Made by a program: the position numbers and the translations under genes
Source of the DNA: Devosia sp.
GTDB taxonomy: Bacteria > Pseudomonadota > Alphaproteobacteria > Rhizobiales > Devosiaceae
Reading direction: 5' to 3'
Assembly (NCBI RefSeq): GCF_014860165.1
Contig: NZ_JACZKG010000075.1
Location: forward strand, 62,001-126,000
DNA: 64,000 nt
The notes under the pieces: model-generated
The model's input: only the letters and a program-made list of their open reading frames with translations
The model's database searches: none
What the model was told of the DNA's origin: nothing
Shown: piece by piece, positions 27,350 to 35,726 of the stretch
Position numbering within the stretch: position 1 is the stretch's first letter
Layout of the letters: every line of letters begins with the position of its first letter

Positions 27350-28702
27350 TCAATTAAATGGGTATCGCGCCTTCAGAACTCCATAGACGGCTCGGATACC
27401 TTGGTCGGTGCCGCCGACGGGGCGAGCCGGTCGGGCTTCGGGGGCCCAGCCAAAGATGTCCAGGTGCACCCAGGCCGCGGCATTGTCGACAAAGCGGCGC
27501 AGGAACAGGGCCGCGGTAACCGATCCGGCAAAGCCGCCGCTGCTGGCATTGTTCACATCGGCGATCTTGGAACTCATCATGGCGTCGTAGGGCGACCAGA
27601 GCGGCATCTGCCAGAGGGGATCGTCCGCGGCCGCGCCAGCATCCATCAGCGCCCGAGCCAGGGCATCGTCGGTGCTGTAGAGCGGCGGCAGGTCGGGGCC
27701 GAGCGCAACACGGGCGGCGCCGGTCAGCGTCGCCATGTCGAGCAGCAGCTCGGGCCGCTCCTCATCGGCCAGAGCCAGCGCGTCGGCCAGGATCAGCCGC
27801 CCTTCGGCGTCGGTATTGCCGATCTCGACGGTAATGCCCTTGCGCGACTTGAGCACGTCGCCAGGCCGGAAGGCGGCGCTGGCGATGGAGTTCTCGACAA
27901 TGGGGATCAGCACCCGCAGGCGCAGGCGCAGCTTTGCCGACACAATCGCGTGGGCAAGGCCCAGCACATTGGCGGCGCCGCCCATATCCTTCTTCATCAG
28001 CAACATGCCCGAGGCAGGCTTGATATCGAGACCACCGGTATCGAAGGTCACGCCCTTGCCGACCAGGGTGACCCTGGGGTGATTGGCATTGCCCCAGGTC
28101 AGGTCGATGAGCCGCGGCGCCTGCACGCTGGCGCGGCCCACTGCATGGATCATCGGGAAATTGGCGCGCGGCAGTTCGTCGCCCGACGTGACCTTGATCT
28201 TCATCTTGCGGGCGGCGGCAAAGGCCCGGATCTCGCTCTCGAAGGCATCGGGGCCAAGGTCATTGGCCGGCGTATTGATGAGATCGCGCGCCAGCATCGC
28301 AGCCTCGACAAGGCGGGCGACCTCGTCTGGGTCGGCGCGGCCGGGGACGGCGAGCTCGGGCGGGGCCTTGCCTTGACGATAGCGGTCATAGCGATAGGCT
28401 CCGAGACGGAAACCAATGGCGGCGAGCGTCGGATCGCCATAGGCGCCTTCGAGCCGATAGGTACCGGGGCCGAGCGCCGCGCCGGCAAGGCCGGTGACCA
28501 GGGCGGGACGATCGCCAGATTCGCCGAGGCCGAAAAGGTAGCCAGACAGGGCGCCCTCGGCACCGGGAAGTGCCAGAAGGCGTCCGCGCTGGCCAGAAAA
28601 GCCATTGGCCTCGGCCCAAGCCCCATGGGCCGCGGGCAATCCGGCCTCGGCGAGCTTGCCATCCTCGACGCAGATCAGCGGGATGATTTGGGTCTTGGGC
28701 AT
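27350..28702 (-). CDS. Leucyl aminopeptidase family protein (M17)
   Basis: A 450-residue cytosolic di-metal aminopeptidase. The C-terminal catalytic domain carries the metal Lys216 and Asp221 in VGKGVTFDTGG, and the M17 signature NTDAEGRL at 296-303 with metal Asp298 and Glu300. The N-terminal domain is divergent and about 50 residues shorter than PepA. I chose ATG 28702, with CGGAG upstream. It probably trims peptides; it is not obviously linked to the carbohydrate genes upstream. Confidence 0.92.
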   Translation of the reverse strand: MPKTQIIPLICVEDGKLAEAGLPAAHGAWAEANGFSGQRGRLLALPGAEGALSGYLFGLGESGDRPALVTGLAGAALGPGTYRLEGAYGDPTLAAIGFRLGAYRYDRYRQGKAPPELAVPGRADPDEVARLVEAAMLARDLINTPANDLGPDAFESEIRAFAAARKMKIKVTSGDELPRANFPMIHAVGRASVQAPRLIDLTWGNANHPRVTLVGKGVTFDTGGLDIKPASGMLLMKKDMGGAANVLGLAHAIVSAKLRLRLRVLIPIVENSIASAAFRPGDVLKSRKGITVEIGNTDAEGRLILADALALADEERPELLLDMATLTGAARVALGPDLPPLYSTDDALARALMDAGAAADDPLWQMPLWSPYDAMMSSKIADVNNASSGGFAGSVTAALFLRRFVDNAAAWVHLDIFGWAPEARPARPVGGTDQGIRAVYGVLKARYPFN

Positions 28703-28840
28703 GGCGGACTCCGGAAGGTGACACATCTGTTGTACCGTGTCGGGGTCATTCAAGTCACCTGCCGTAACCCATTGTTTTTCCTAGGCCCTGCCAGGTCGAC
28801 CCATCGCTGTCTCTCAAGAGGGATAGCTTGTGCCGTGCGG

Positions 28841-30376
28841 TCATGGAGAGCCCGCGGGGGCACCTTTCCCTGAAGCACGGACACGAATGGCCAGATACGG
28901 CCTCCCGGGCAATTCAACGGCAAATGCCGCATCGGGCTTGCGCGGTCGGACGATCGCGCCATGCCGGGTCGGGTGGTTTTCCGGCGCTGGCACGATCCTG
29001 GCCGGCACCACCGTCATATTCCAGGTATCGATCAGGTCGACCTCGTACGTGCCATCGTCCTGCGGCAGGCCGCTGGCCCAGATTACCGGTTGGTGTTCAC
29101 CGAAATAGATGATGGTCGTCTCGCCATCGCGAGCGCCCGAGACACGGTTCCAGGGAAAACCCATCTTGTTGTCGATCGGCTCGAAGCCGAGGCGAATGCT
29201 CGCCTCCATCACGTCGCGCAGAAAGCCGATACGCTTCCAGGCCTCGCCATGCAGTTCGCCGCCCTTGGCCCACCAGATCAAATCCTGAGGGTGGCTGTAG
29301 GTCTCGCCATGTCCGGCATAGCCGCCGCGCATCGCCGTGGTCCAGAACCGATGCACCAATTCCTGCGCCGAGATATTCCCCCAGCTCGGGGCGATGTTGC
29401 CCTCGTATTCCGGCTCGTCATTGACGACGGGCTTGCCATAGGCGTTGCGCCACTCGATGGTGCGCTTCACATCCCAGTTCTGGATGCAGGCATGGGTAAC
29501 CCAGGCCTTGCGGTGATCGTAATTGGCTTCAGGATCACCATTGTGGATGGAGCGCAGGTGACCGTAGGGGTCGTTTTCCTCGATGATGTGGAAGTAGCGG
29601 TCCCATTGGTGCATCGGCTTGGTGTCGAGCAGGAAATCGTATTCGTTGGCCAGCGACCACCACACGTTGTGATAGGCGGCCAGCCGCGCCGTCAGATAAG
29701 CGAAATAGCGATAGTCCTGTGCCTGGCTCATGCCGCTATAGCCCCAGCGATCGTAGGGGTGCAGGATGATGATGTCAGCCTGGATGCCCATATCGCCCAA
29801 GGCTTTCACCTGGTTTTCGAAATGGCGGAAGCTCCCCGGATTTGGCCGGTCGAAATCCAGTTCGCCATCGGCGCCGCGCTGGTAGACGTCATGCAGCGGC
29901 TCGTTGATATTGTAAGGGTAATCCTTGGGAAACACGCCCATGCGCAGCTTGTTGAAGCGCGTGCCCGCCAGCGTGTGCAGGGTTTTGTCCTGCTCGCTCA
30001 GAGGCTGATGAGTCCAGGCATAGCAGGTGGTGCCGAATGACAGGAACGGTGTGCCGTCGGCATGGGCAAAATGGTAGCGGTTGGCCACCTGCACCGGACC
30101 ATGATTGCCCGGGCGTGGCGCGGTGACGGTGAAGCTGCCGGTTTGGCCATCGAGCTCTGTGGCGCTCGATTTCGTGGTGAAGCTCCATGTGCCCTCATTG
30201 TCGGGCATGAAGCGCAGGCGAAAGGTGCCGTTGCCGTCGTAGAAACCGGGTACGCGGACAGTGCGCGCATGCTGGCTGAAGAAACCCTCCAGGGTCACGT
30301 CAAGGAAAGGATTGCCGTTCGAGGGGCCGGCGAAGCTCACCTCGAACATGTCCCACTTCGCGATGCTCTGCGTCAT
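28841..30376 (-). CDS. DUF5060/DUF4038-type putative glycoside hydrolase (GH140-like), paralogue 2
   Basis: A 511-residue predicted cytoplasmic hydrolase; no signal peptide. An N-terminal beta-sandwich (about 1-90, DUF5060-like) is followed by a TIM barrel (about 100-420, DUF4038/apiosidase-like) and a small C-terminal beta domain. The barrel shows NE at 244-245 (WWSLANEYDF), the usual acid/base position, and E321 in VVNDEPEYEG as the likely nucleophile. It resembles the next gene over its whole length (MTQS start, GNPF.DVTLE, HPYDRWG, HRFW..A..GGYA.HGETY). It is the last gene of the ABC importer operon. ATG 30376 has GAGG about 9 bases upstream. Family membership is from memory and specificity is unproven. 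Confidence 0.78.
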   Translation of the reverse strand: MTQSIAKWDMFEVSFAGPSNGNPFLDVTLEGFFSQHARTVRVPGFYDGNGTFRLRFMPDNEGTWSFTTKSSATELDGQTGSFTVTAPRPGNHGPVQVANRYHFAHADGTPFLSFGTTCYAWTHQPLSEQDKTLHTLAGTRFNKLRMGVFPKDYPYNINEPLHDVYQRGADGELDFDRPNPGSFRHFENQVKALGDMGIQADIIILHPYDRWGYSGMSQAQDYRYFAYLTARLAAYHNVWWSLANEYDFLLDTKPMHQWDRYFHIIEENDPYGHLRSIHNGDPEANYDHRKAWVTHACIQNWDVKRTIEWRNAYGKPVVNDEPEYEGNIAPSWGNISAQELVHRFWTTAMRGGYAGHGETYSHPQDLIWWAKGGELHGEAWKRIGFLRDVMEASIRLGFEPIDNKMGFPWNRVSGARDGETTIIYFGEHQPVIWASGLPQDDGTYEVDLIDTWNMTVVPARIVPAPENHPTRHGAIVRPRKPDAAFAVELPGRPYLAIRVRASGKGAPAGSP

Positions 30377-30387
30377 TTCAGGCATCC

Positions 30388-31977
30388 TCAATCGATCCGC
30401 TTCAGCAACAGCGCCTGGTAGGGTTTGGGCTTGAAGTGCAGCAACTGGCCGCGCTCGACATCGTGGGCAATTTCGGTTTCGGTCATCTCCCAGGTGTCGA
30501 TCAGCGTGGCGCTGTAGCGCTCGCCGGGCGGCACGATGGCAGCGACTTCGCCTGGCTGGTTCTCGCCGAAGTAGGTCAGGTAGTAGCGGTGTGGCTGGCC
30601 GGCCGTGGCGAAATGCATGCCCACGCGCGACCAACCTTCCTGACCGGGGAATGGCGCAATCAGCTTGCGCAGGTCGGCGTGATCGAGCCCCCCGGCGATT
30701 TCGATCTGGTAGTGGCCGGTGCTTGGCACCGGGTCGAGGCCCTCGTCGGGCCCCTCTGCCATGATGCGCTTGAGGAAGGCGATGCGTTCAACGCTGTCAC
30801 CGACCAGCGTGCCGCCCTTCGCCCACCACAGCGTTTCGCCGTCATTGTAGTAGGTCTCGCCATGGGTCGCGTAGCCGCCGTTCACGGTGGCCTTCCAGAA
30901 GCGATGCACTAGCTCGCGACCAGAGATATTGCCCCAGGCTTCGGCGATGTCGCCTTCGTAGCAAACCTCGTCGAGCGAGACCGGCTTATGAAACTGCTCC
31001 CGCCAGATCATGCTGCGCTCGGTATAAGGGCGCTGGATACTGACATGGGTCAGTTTGGGATGGCTGTAGTCGAAGGGCGCGAAGCCATTATGCACCGACA
31101 GCAGGTGCTGATGCGGATCGGTCTCGGCGACGATGTCGATCCAGCGGTTCCAGTCATCCAGGGTCTTGTTGAACATGAAGTCGTATTCGTTGGCCATCGA
31201 CCACCAGACATTGGGGAACGCGGCCAGCCGCGCGACCAGGTAGCGCAGATAGGCGTCATCCTGGCTGGCCGACATGCGAGCAAAGCCCCAGCGGTCATAG
31301 GGATGAAAGATGATGAGGTCGGCTTGGACGCCGATCGCCGCCAGGTCGTTGATACGCTGTTCGAGGTGACGGAAATAAGCGGGTTCGAATGTATCGAAGT
31401 CGAACTCCCAGCCCTGGACGGCCATCGAACCCAGCCAGCGGTGGTCACCCTGCTTGAGCAGCTTGAACGGGTAGGTCTGCGGCTCGACCTCGTTGTAGCG
31501 ATAGTGCTTGGGAAAGACGCACATGCGGATCTTGGTGAAGGGCGCCTCGGACAGCGTCGCCAGCGTTTGCTGTTCCAGGGCCTCGCCCTGGAGGTTCCAC
31601 ACATAGGCCGTGGTGCCGATATTGATGTAGCGCGTGCCGTCGGCGTAACGGAAATGGTGGCGATTGGAGACTCGCACCGGACCGTGGTGACCCGGCTTGG
31701 CCGGACCAACCGCGAAGCTGCCCTCGATGCCGTCCAAGGCAGAGACATTGCTGGTGGTGCGGTAGCTCCACGCCCCTTCGACATCGGGCAGCAGCCGGAG
31801 CTTGTAGGACCCTTCGCCATCATAGAAGCCGCGAACGCGCAGCGACCGATCGCCCTGGCGGAACACAGCCTCCAGCGTCACGTCCTGAAACGGGTTGCCC
31901 TCCGATGGTCCTGCAAGCGCCAGCTCATAGGTGCTCCATAGCGACGCGGCGCCGTTGGCAATGGCAGATTGGGTCAT
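30388..31977 (-). CDS. DUF5060/DUF4038-type putative glycoside hydrolase (GH140-like), paralogue 1
   Basis: A 529-residue homologue of its downstream neighbour with the same three-part layout and no signal peptide. Candidate catalytic residues are E264 in WWSMANEYDF and E337 in VSLDEVCYEG, equivalent to E245 and E321 of the partner. GH140 enzymes of Bacteroides remove apiose from rhamnogalacturonan-II, and DUF4038 proteins are named apiosidase-like for that reason. It lies 50 bases after the importer ATPase gene and 11 bases before the second paralogue, so the pair probably acts on sugars brought in by that importer. Confidence 0.78.
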   Translation of the reverse strand: MTQSAIANGAASLWSTYELALAGPSEGNPFQDVTLEAVFRQGDRSLRVRGFYDGEGSYKLRLLPDVEGAWSYRTTSNVSALDGIEGSFAVGPAKPGHHGPVRVSNRHHFRYADGTRYINIGTTAYVWNLQGEALEQQTLATLSEAPFTKIRMCVFPKHYRYNEVEPQTYPFKLLKQGDHRWLGSMAVQGWEFDFDTFEPAYFRHLEQRINDLAAIGVQADLIIFHPYDRWGFARMSASQDDAYLRYLVARLAAFPNVWWSMANEYDFMFNKTLDDWNRWIDIVAETDPHQHLLSVHNGFAPFDYSHPKLTHVSIQRPYTERSMIWREQFHKPVSLDEVCYEGDIAEAWGNISGRELVHRFWKATVNGGYATHGETYYNDGETLWWAKGGTLVGDSVERIAFLKRIMAEGPDEGLDPVPSTGHYQIEIAGGLDHADLRKLIAPFPGQEGWSRVGMHFATAGQPHRYYLTYFGENQPGEVAAIVPPGERYSATLIDTWEMTETEIAHDVERGQLLHFKPKPYQALLLKRID

Positions 31978-32027
31978 GGCTGTTCCGTACTCAAAATGGG
32001 CGGCGCTGGACGCGCCATATGAAATGA

Positions 32028-32852
32028 TCAGCCGGCGGCCAGGGCGCGCGGGCGCCAGCGGCTGTTGGTGGTCGGAATGGAATCGAGCAGCAGGCGCGTA
32101 TAGGCGTGCTGCGGGTTGGACATCACCTCGCGCGCCACCCCGAACTCGACCACCTGCCCCTTGTTCATCACGGCGATGAAATCGCTGATGTAATAGGCCG
32201 TGGCCAGATCATGGGTGATGTAGAGGAAGCTGCGCCCCTGTTCGTCTCGCAGGCGCTTGAACAGGTTGATGATGATCATGCGCCGTGACGCGTCGATCAT
32301 GCTGACGGGCTCGTCGGCGACGATCAGCCTAGGCTGCGGAATCAGGGCCCGCGCCACCGAAATGCGCTGCAACTCGCCACCGGAGAACTGACTGGTATAT
32401 TTGCCGCGCACCTCGCCATAGTTGAGGCCGACGCTATCGAGCGCATGGGCAACGGCGGCTTCGGCCTGGCTCTCGTCCATGCCGGCAACGCGCCGCGCCG
32501 TCTCGTGCAGATAGGCATCGACGGGCCGGTAACGACTGAAGGCCTCGAACGGGTTCTGGAAGATGGGCTGCACCAGCCCCAGAAATTCGCGCCTGGTGGG
32601 CGTCGCGCCTTTGCCCGCTACAACGCGGTCATAGACGATGGCGTGACCCGAGGTTGGCGTCTCGAGCCGCAGCAGGGTCTTGGCCAGCGTCGTCTTGCCG
32701 CTGCCCGATTCACCGACCACCGCGATCACCACCGGCCGGTCGCTCTCGACGGTGATGTTGACGTCCCTGAGCGCATGCACCTGCCTGGCGCGAACGAGTC
32801 CACCCTGGCGGTAGACCTTGTTCAGCCCTTCGGTCTTGAGGATGAGCGTCAT
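32028..32852 (-). CDS. Oligopeptide/oligosaccharide ABC transporter ATP-binding protein (DppF/OppF type)
   Basis: A 274-residue ABC ATPase with Walker A GESGSGKTT near residue 44, a signature FSGGELQRI, Walker B LIVADEPVSMID and the OppF-type C-terminus NPQHAYTRLLLDSIP. It forms the second ATPase of the importer and overlaps the preceding ATPase gene by 4 bases. Confidence 0.93.
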   Translation of the reverse strand: MTLILKTEGLNKVYRQGGLVRARQVHALRDVNITVESDRPVVIAVVGESGSGKTTLAKTLLRLETPTSGHAIVYDRVVAGKGATPTRREFLGLVQPIFQNPFEAFSRYRPVDAYLHETARRVAGMDESQAEAAVAHALDSVGLNYGEVRGKYTSQFSGGELQRISVARALIPQPRLIVADEPVSMIDASRRMIIINLFKRLRDEQGRSFLYITHDLATAYYISDFIAVMNKGQVVEFGVAREVMSNPQHAYTRLLLDSIPTTNSRWRPRALAAG

Positions 32853-33760
32853 GCCGCAACTCCGGCACTGTGCTCGCCGCGTGCCACGAAATGACCCGGC
32901 TTGACCTCGACCAGATGAGGCTCGACCCGGAAGGCGCGATCACCGCCCGCCCCGGCTGTGCTGGCCAGCACGCCGCGCAGGCTGTCGTCGCCGATGGTCG
33001 GCAGGGAGTCGATCAGCATTCTGGTATAGGGGTGCTGGGGGTCGGAGAAAATTCCGTCGGTGTCGCCATATTCGACCACCCTGCCCGCATACATGATGAG
33101 CATCTTCTGGGTTACCTGATAGTGGACGCCCATATCGTGTGAGACCACGAGGATGGTGTTTCCCATCTGCTCCTGCAGTTCCATCAGCAAAAGCAGGATC
33201 TCCTTCTGGACGACCACGTCCAGCGCCGTGGTCGGTTCGTCGGCAATGATCAGCTCGGGCTGGAAGAAGGTGGCGAGCGCGATCATCACGCGCTGACGCA
33301 TGCCGCCCGATAGCTGGTGGGGGTAGGAATCCATGGCTTCGGCCGGCAGTCCCAGCTTGCCGATATAGGCTCGCGCCCGCTCCAGCACGCGCTTCTTGTT
33401 GCTGTCCGAGCCAGGAAAATCGATGAACTGCTCACGGATGCGGATGACCGGATTGAGCGAGTTCATCGAGCTCTGCGGGATGTAGGAAAGGGACCTGAAC
33501 CATTCCCGGCGGATCGTCTCTGACGTCACGGGCCGGCCATCGGCGCCCTTGAGGCTATAGTCGATGCGGCCCTGCGACAGATACATGGGCGACTGGATAT
33601 CGCCGTAGATGGCCTTCATCAGCGTCGACTTGCCAGAGCCGGATTCGCCGGCAATGCCGACGATGCAACGGTCGGGAATGGTGAGCGTCACGCCATCGAC
33701 TGCGTCGATGACGCGGTTGCCGATGCGATAGCTGATCTTGAGGTCGGACAGCCGGATCAT
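32849..33760 (-). CDS. Oligopeptide/oligosaccharide ABC transporter ATP-binding protein (DppD/OppD type)
   Basis: A 303-residue ABC ATPase: Walker A GESGSGKST near residue 35, Q-loop YIPQSSMNSLNP, signature LSGGMRQRV, Walker B LIIADEPTTALD and the DPQHPYTRMLIDSLP tail. The ATG at 33760 overlaps the upstream permease stop (ATGA). With its partner it powers import of the ligand of the family 5 binding protein. Confidence 0.94.
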   Translation of the reverse strand: MIRLSDLKISYRIGNRVIDAVDGVTLTIPDRCIVGIAGESGSGKSTLMKAIYGDIQSPMYLSQGRIDYSLKGADGRPVTSETIRREWFRSLSYIPQSSMNSLNPVIRIREQFIDFPGSDSNKKRVLERARAYIGKLGLPAEAMDSYPHQLSGGMRQRVMIALATFFQPELIIADEPTTALDVVVQKEILLLLMELQEQMGNTILVVSHDMGVHYQVTQKMLIMYAGRVVEYGDTDGIFSDPQHPYTRMLIDSLPTIGDDSLRGVLASTAGAGGDRAFRVEPHLVEVKPGHFVARGEHSAGVAA

Positions 33761-34662
33761 GACACACCGCGCTTGCTGGCAAAGGCGGCGTTGAAGCCGG
33801 TGGAGGTGAGGAACAGGCCCAGGAACAGCGTGATCGTCGCGATGATCGGCGCCACCAGCCAGACATATTGCCCGGTGAACAGCGCGTTGTAGTTCAGCGC
33901 CCAGAAGATGATCGATCCCAGCGTGGGGACCTCGACCTTGGAGAGACCGATGACCGACAGCGTGGCCTCGGTATTGATCGCGAACAGCACGGTATTGATG
34001 AAGCCGACCACCATATAGGCCGATACGTAGGGGAAGATCTCGCGCAGGATCACCTGGACGGTATTGGCCCCCGAAAAGCGCGCCATGTTGATGAACTCGC
34101 GCTCGCGCAGCGACAGCGCCATGGCCCGCACCGTGCGCGCATCCCAGGCCCAGCCGAAGATGACGATGATGATGCCGACACTCAGGAAGGAGGTATTGCC
34201 GCGGATCAGGGCGCCCAGGATGATCAGGATGGGCAGCAGCGGCACGGTAATGAAGGTATCGACCACCAGCATCACGACCCGCTCGAAGCCGCCGCCGATA
34301 TAGCCGGCGCTGAGTCCCACGGCCGTGGCGATGATGGTGACGCCGAGGGCCACAAGGACGCCGAGCGTCAGTGAATTGCGCACCGCGAACACCAGGAACC
34401 AGAAGATATCCTGTCCCAGCGAATTGGTGCCGAGCAGATGTATTCCGGATGGCGGCAGGTTGCGCATGTAGCTGGCCTGGATCGACGGATCGACCGGCGC
34501 GAACATGGGCAGGATGAAGCTGCCCACGCCCATAATCAGCAGGATTGCCAGCCCGATCCCCAGCCGTGGATTGAGCAGCCACAGCAGGTTGCCGCCGGAC
34601 TTGCCCGGCAGGGGCGCGGCACTCACCACCGGCGGCGCGACGACATTGGTCTCGATGGTCAT
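33757..34662 (-). CDS. ABC transporter permease (DppC/OppC type)
   Basis: A 301-residue inner-membrane permease with a cytoplasmic N-terminus, about six helices and the EAA loop (REREFINMARFSGANTVQVI) near residue 180. The segment LGTNSLGQDIFW is the OppC hallmark after the first helix. It overlaps neighbours by 4 bases on both sides. Confidence 0.93.
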   Translation of the reverse strand: MTIETNVVAPPVVSAAPLPGKSGGNLLWLLNPRLGIGLAILLIMGVGSFILPMFAPVDPSIQASYMRNLPPSGIHLLGTNSLGQDIFWFLVFAVRNSLTLGVLVALGVTIIATAVGLSAGYIGGGFERVVMLVVDTFITVPLLPILIILGALIRGNTSFLSVGIIIVIFGWAWDARTVRAMALSLREREFINMARFSGANTVQVILREIFPYVSAYMVVGFINTVLFAINTEATLSVIGLSKVEVPTLGSIIFWALNYNALFTGQYVWLVAPIIATITLFLGLFLTSTGFNAAFASKRGVS

Positions 34663-35660
34663 TTGTGGCGGATCCGCGGATCGAGAAGGGGATAGAGCAG
34701 GTCAATCACCAGCCCCGCGGTCGCCACCGCGATGATCGAGATGGTGATGGCACCGTAGAGCACGTTGTAGTCGCCGCCATTGGCCGCCGTGCGCATGATC
34801 AGTCCTATGCCGGGATAGGAGAAAATCATCTCGGTAAGCAGCGCGCCGTTGAACACCATGCCCAGCGACAGAGCGAGCGCCGTCACCTGCGGCAGCAGGG
34901 CATTGCGGAATACGTAGCGGGTCATCCGCGTCCAGTTCGACGCACCCTTGAGGCGGGCATAGGTGACATAGGCCTCTTCCGTGGTCGCCACCGCGAGCGC
35001 CTTCATCGACAGGATGTTCCAGCCGAAGCCGGCCAGCACCAGGGTGATGCCGGGCAGCAGGGAATTGTAGATGACCATGCCGAACTTTTCGGGCGTCATC
35101 TGGCCGACCGGGAAGGTCGCCGATAGCGGGAAGATCGGAAAGATATAGGCCAGCAGCAGCAGCATGCTGACCGCCAGGATGTAATAGGGAATGGGGTAGA
35201 GCAGGATGCCGACGAATTCGAGGATCGATGCGGCCTTCTTCTTGTGGAAGTAGCCGGCGACCAGCCCCACCATATTGCCCAGCAGCCAGGCAATGACGGT
35301 TGCGGTCAGCAGCAGGCCAAGCGTCCAGGGCAGCGCATTGAAGATCATGGCCGAGACGGGCTGCGGGTAATAGGTGAAGGACGGCCCGAAATCGAAGCTG
35401 AAGACGATGCGCTTCAGGTAGGACACGTATTGCGTGAACAGGTCGCCCTTGAGCCCATAAAGCGTTTCCAGCGTGCTGCGCAGTTCGGTGATCGCTTCGG
35501 CAGTCATCGTGCCATTGGCGCGGCTCTGCAGCTGGCCGATATAGCCATCCACCGGATTGATCGGCATCAGCCGGGGCAGCAGGAACGTGATCGTGAGACC
35601 GATGAACAGCACGGCGAAGTAGATGCCGATGCGTTTGGCCACGAAGGCTAGGACACCCAT
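34659..35660 (-). CDS. ABC transporter permease (DppB/OppB type)
   Basis: A 333-residue permease with about six transmembrane helices; the first is residues 10-30 (IGIYFAVLFIGLTITFLLPR). The periplasmic loop after it is long, as in OppB, and the EAA-type loop is TEEAYVTYARLKGASNWTRM near 225. It pairs with the DppC-type permease in the operon. Confidence 0.93.
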   Translation of the reverse strand: MGVLAFVAKRIGIYFAVLFIGLTITFLLPRLMPINPVDGYIGQLQSRANGTMTAEAITELRSTLETLYGLKGDLFTQYVSYLKRIVFSFDFGPSFTYYPQPVSAMIFNALPWTLGLLLTATVIAWLLGNMVGLVAGYFHKKKAASILEFVGILLYPIPYYILAVSMLLLLAYIFPIFPLSATFPVGQMTPEKFGMVIYNSLLPGITLVLAGFGWNILSMKALAVATTEEAYVTYARLKGASNWTRMTRYVFRNALLPQVTALALSLGMVFNGALLTEMIFSYPGIGLIMRTAANGGDYNVLYGAITISIIAVATAGLVIDLLYPLLDPRIRHK

Positions 35661-35726
35661 GGATCGGACCTCAAGGAGAAAAAATGGCGAGGCAGCCCGG
35701 AGGACCTGGGCCGCCTCGCCGCGGGC

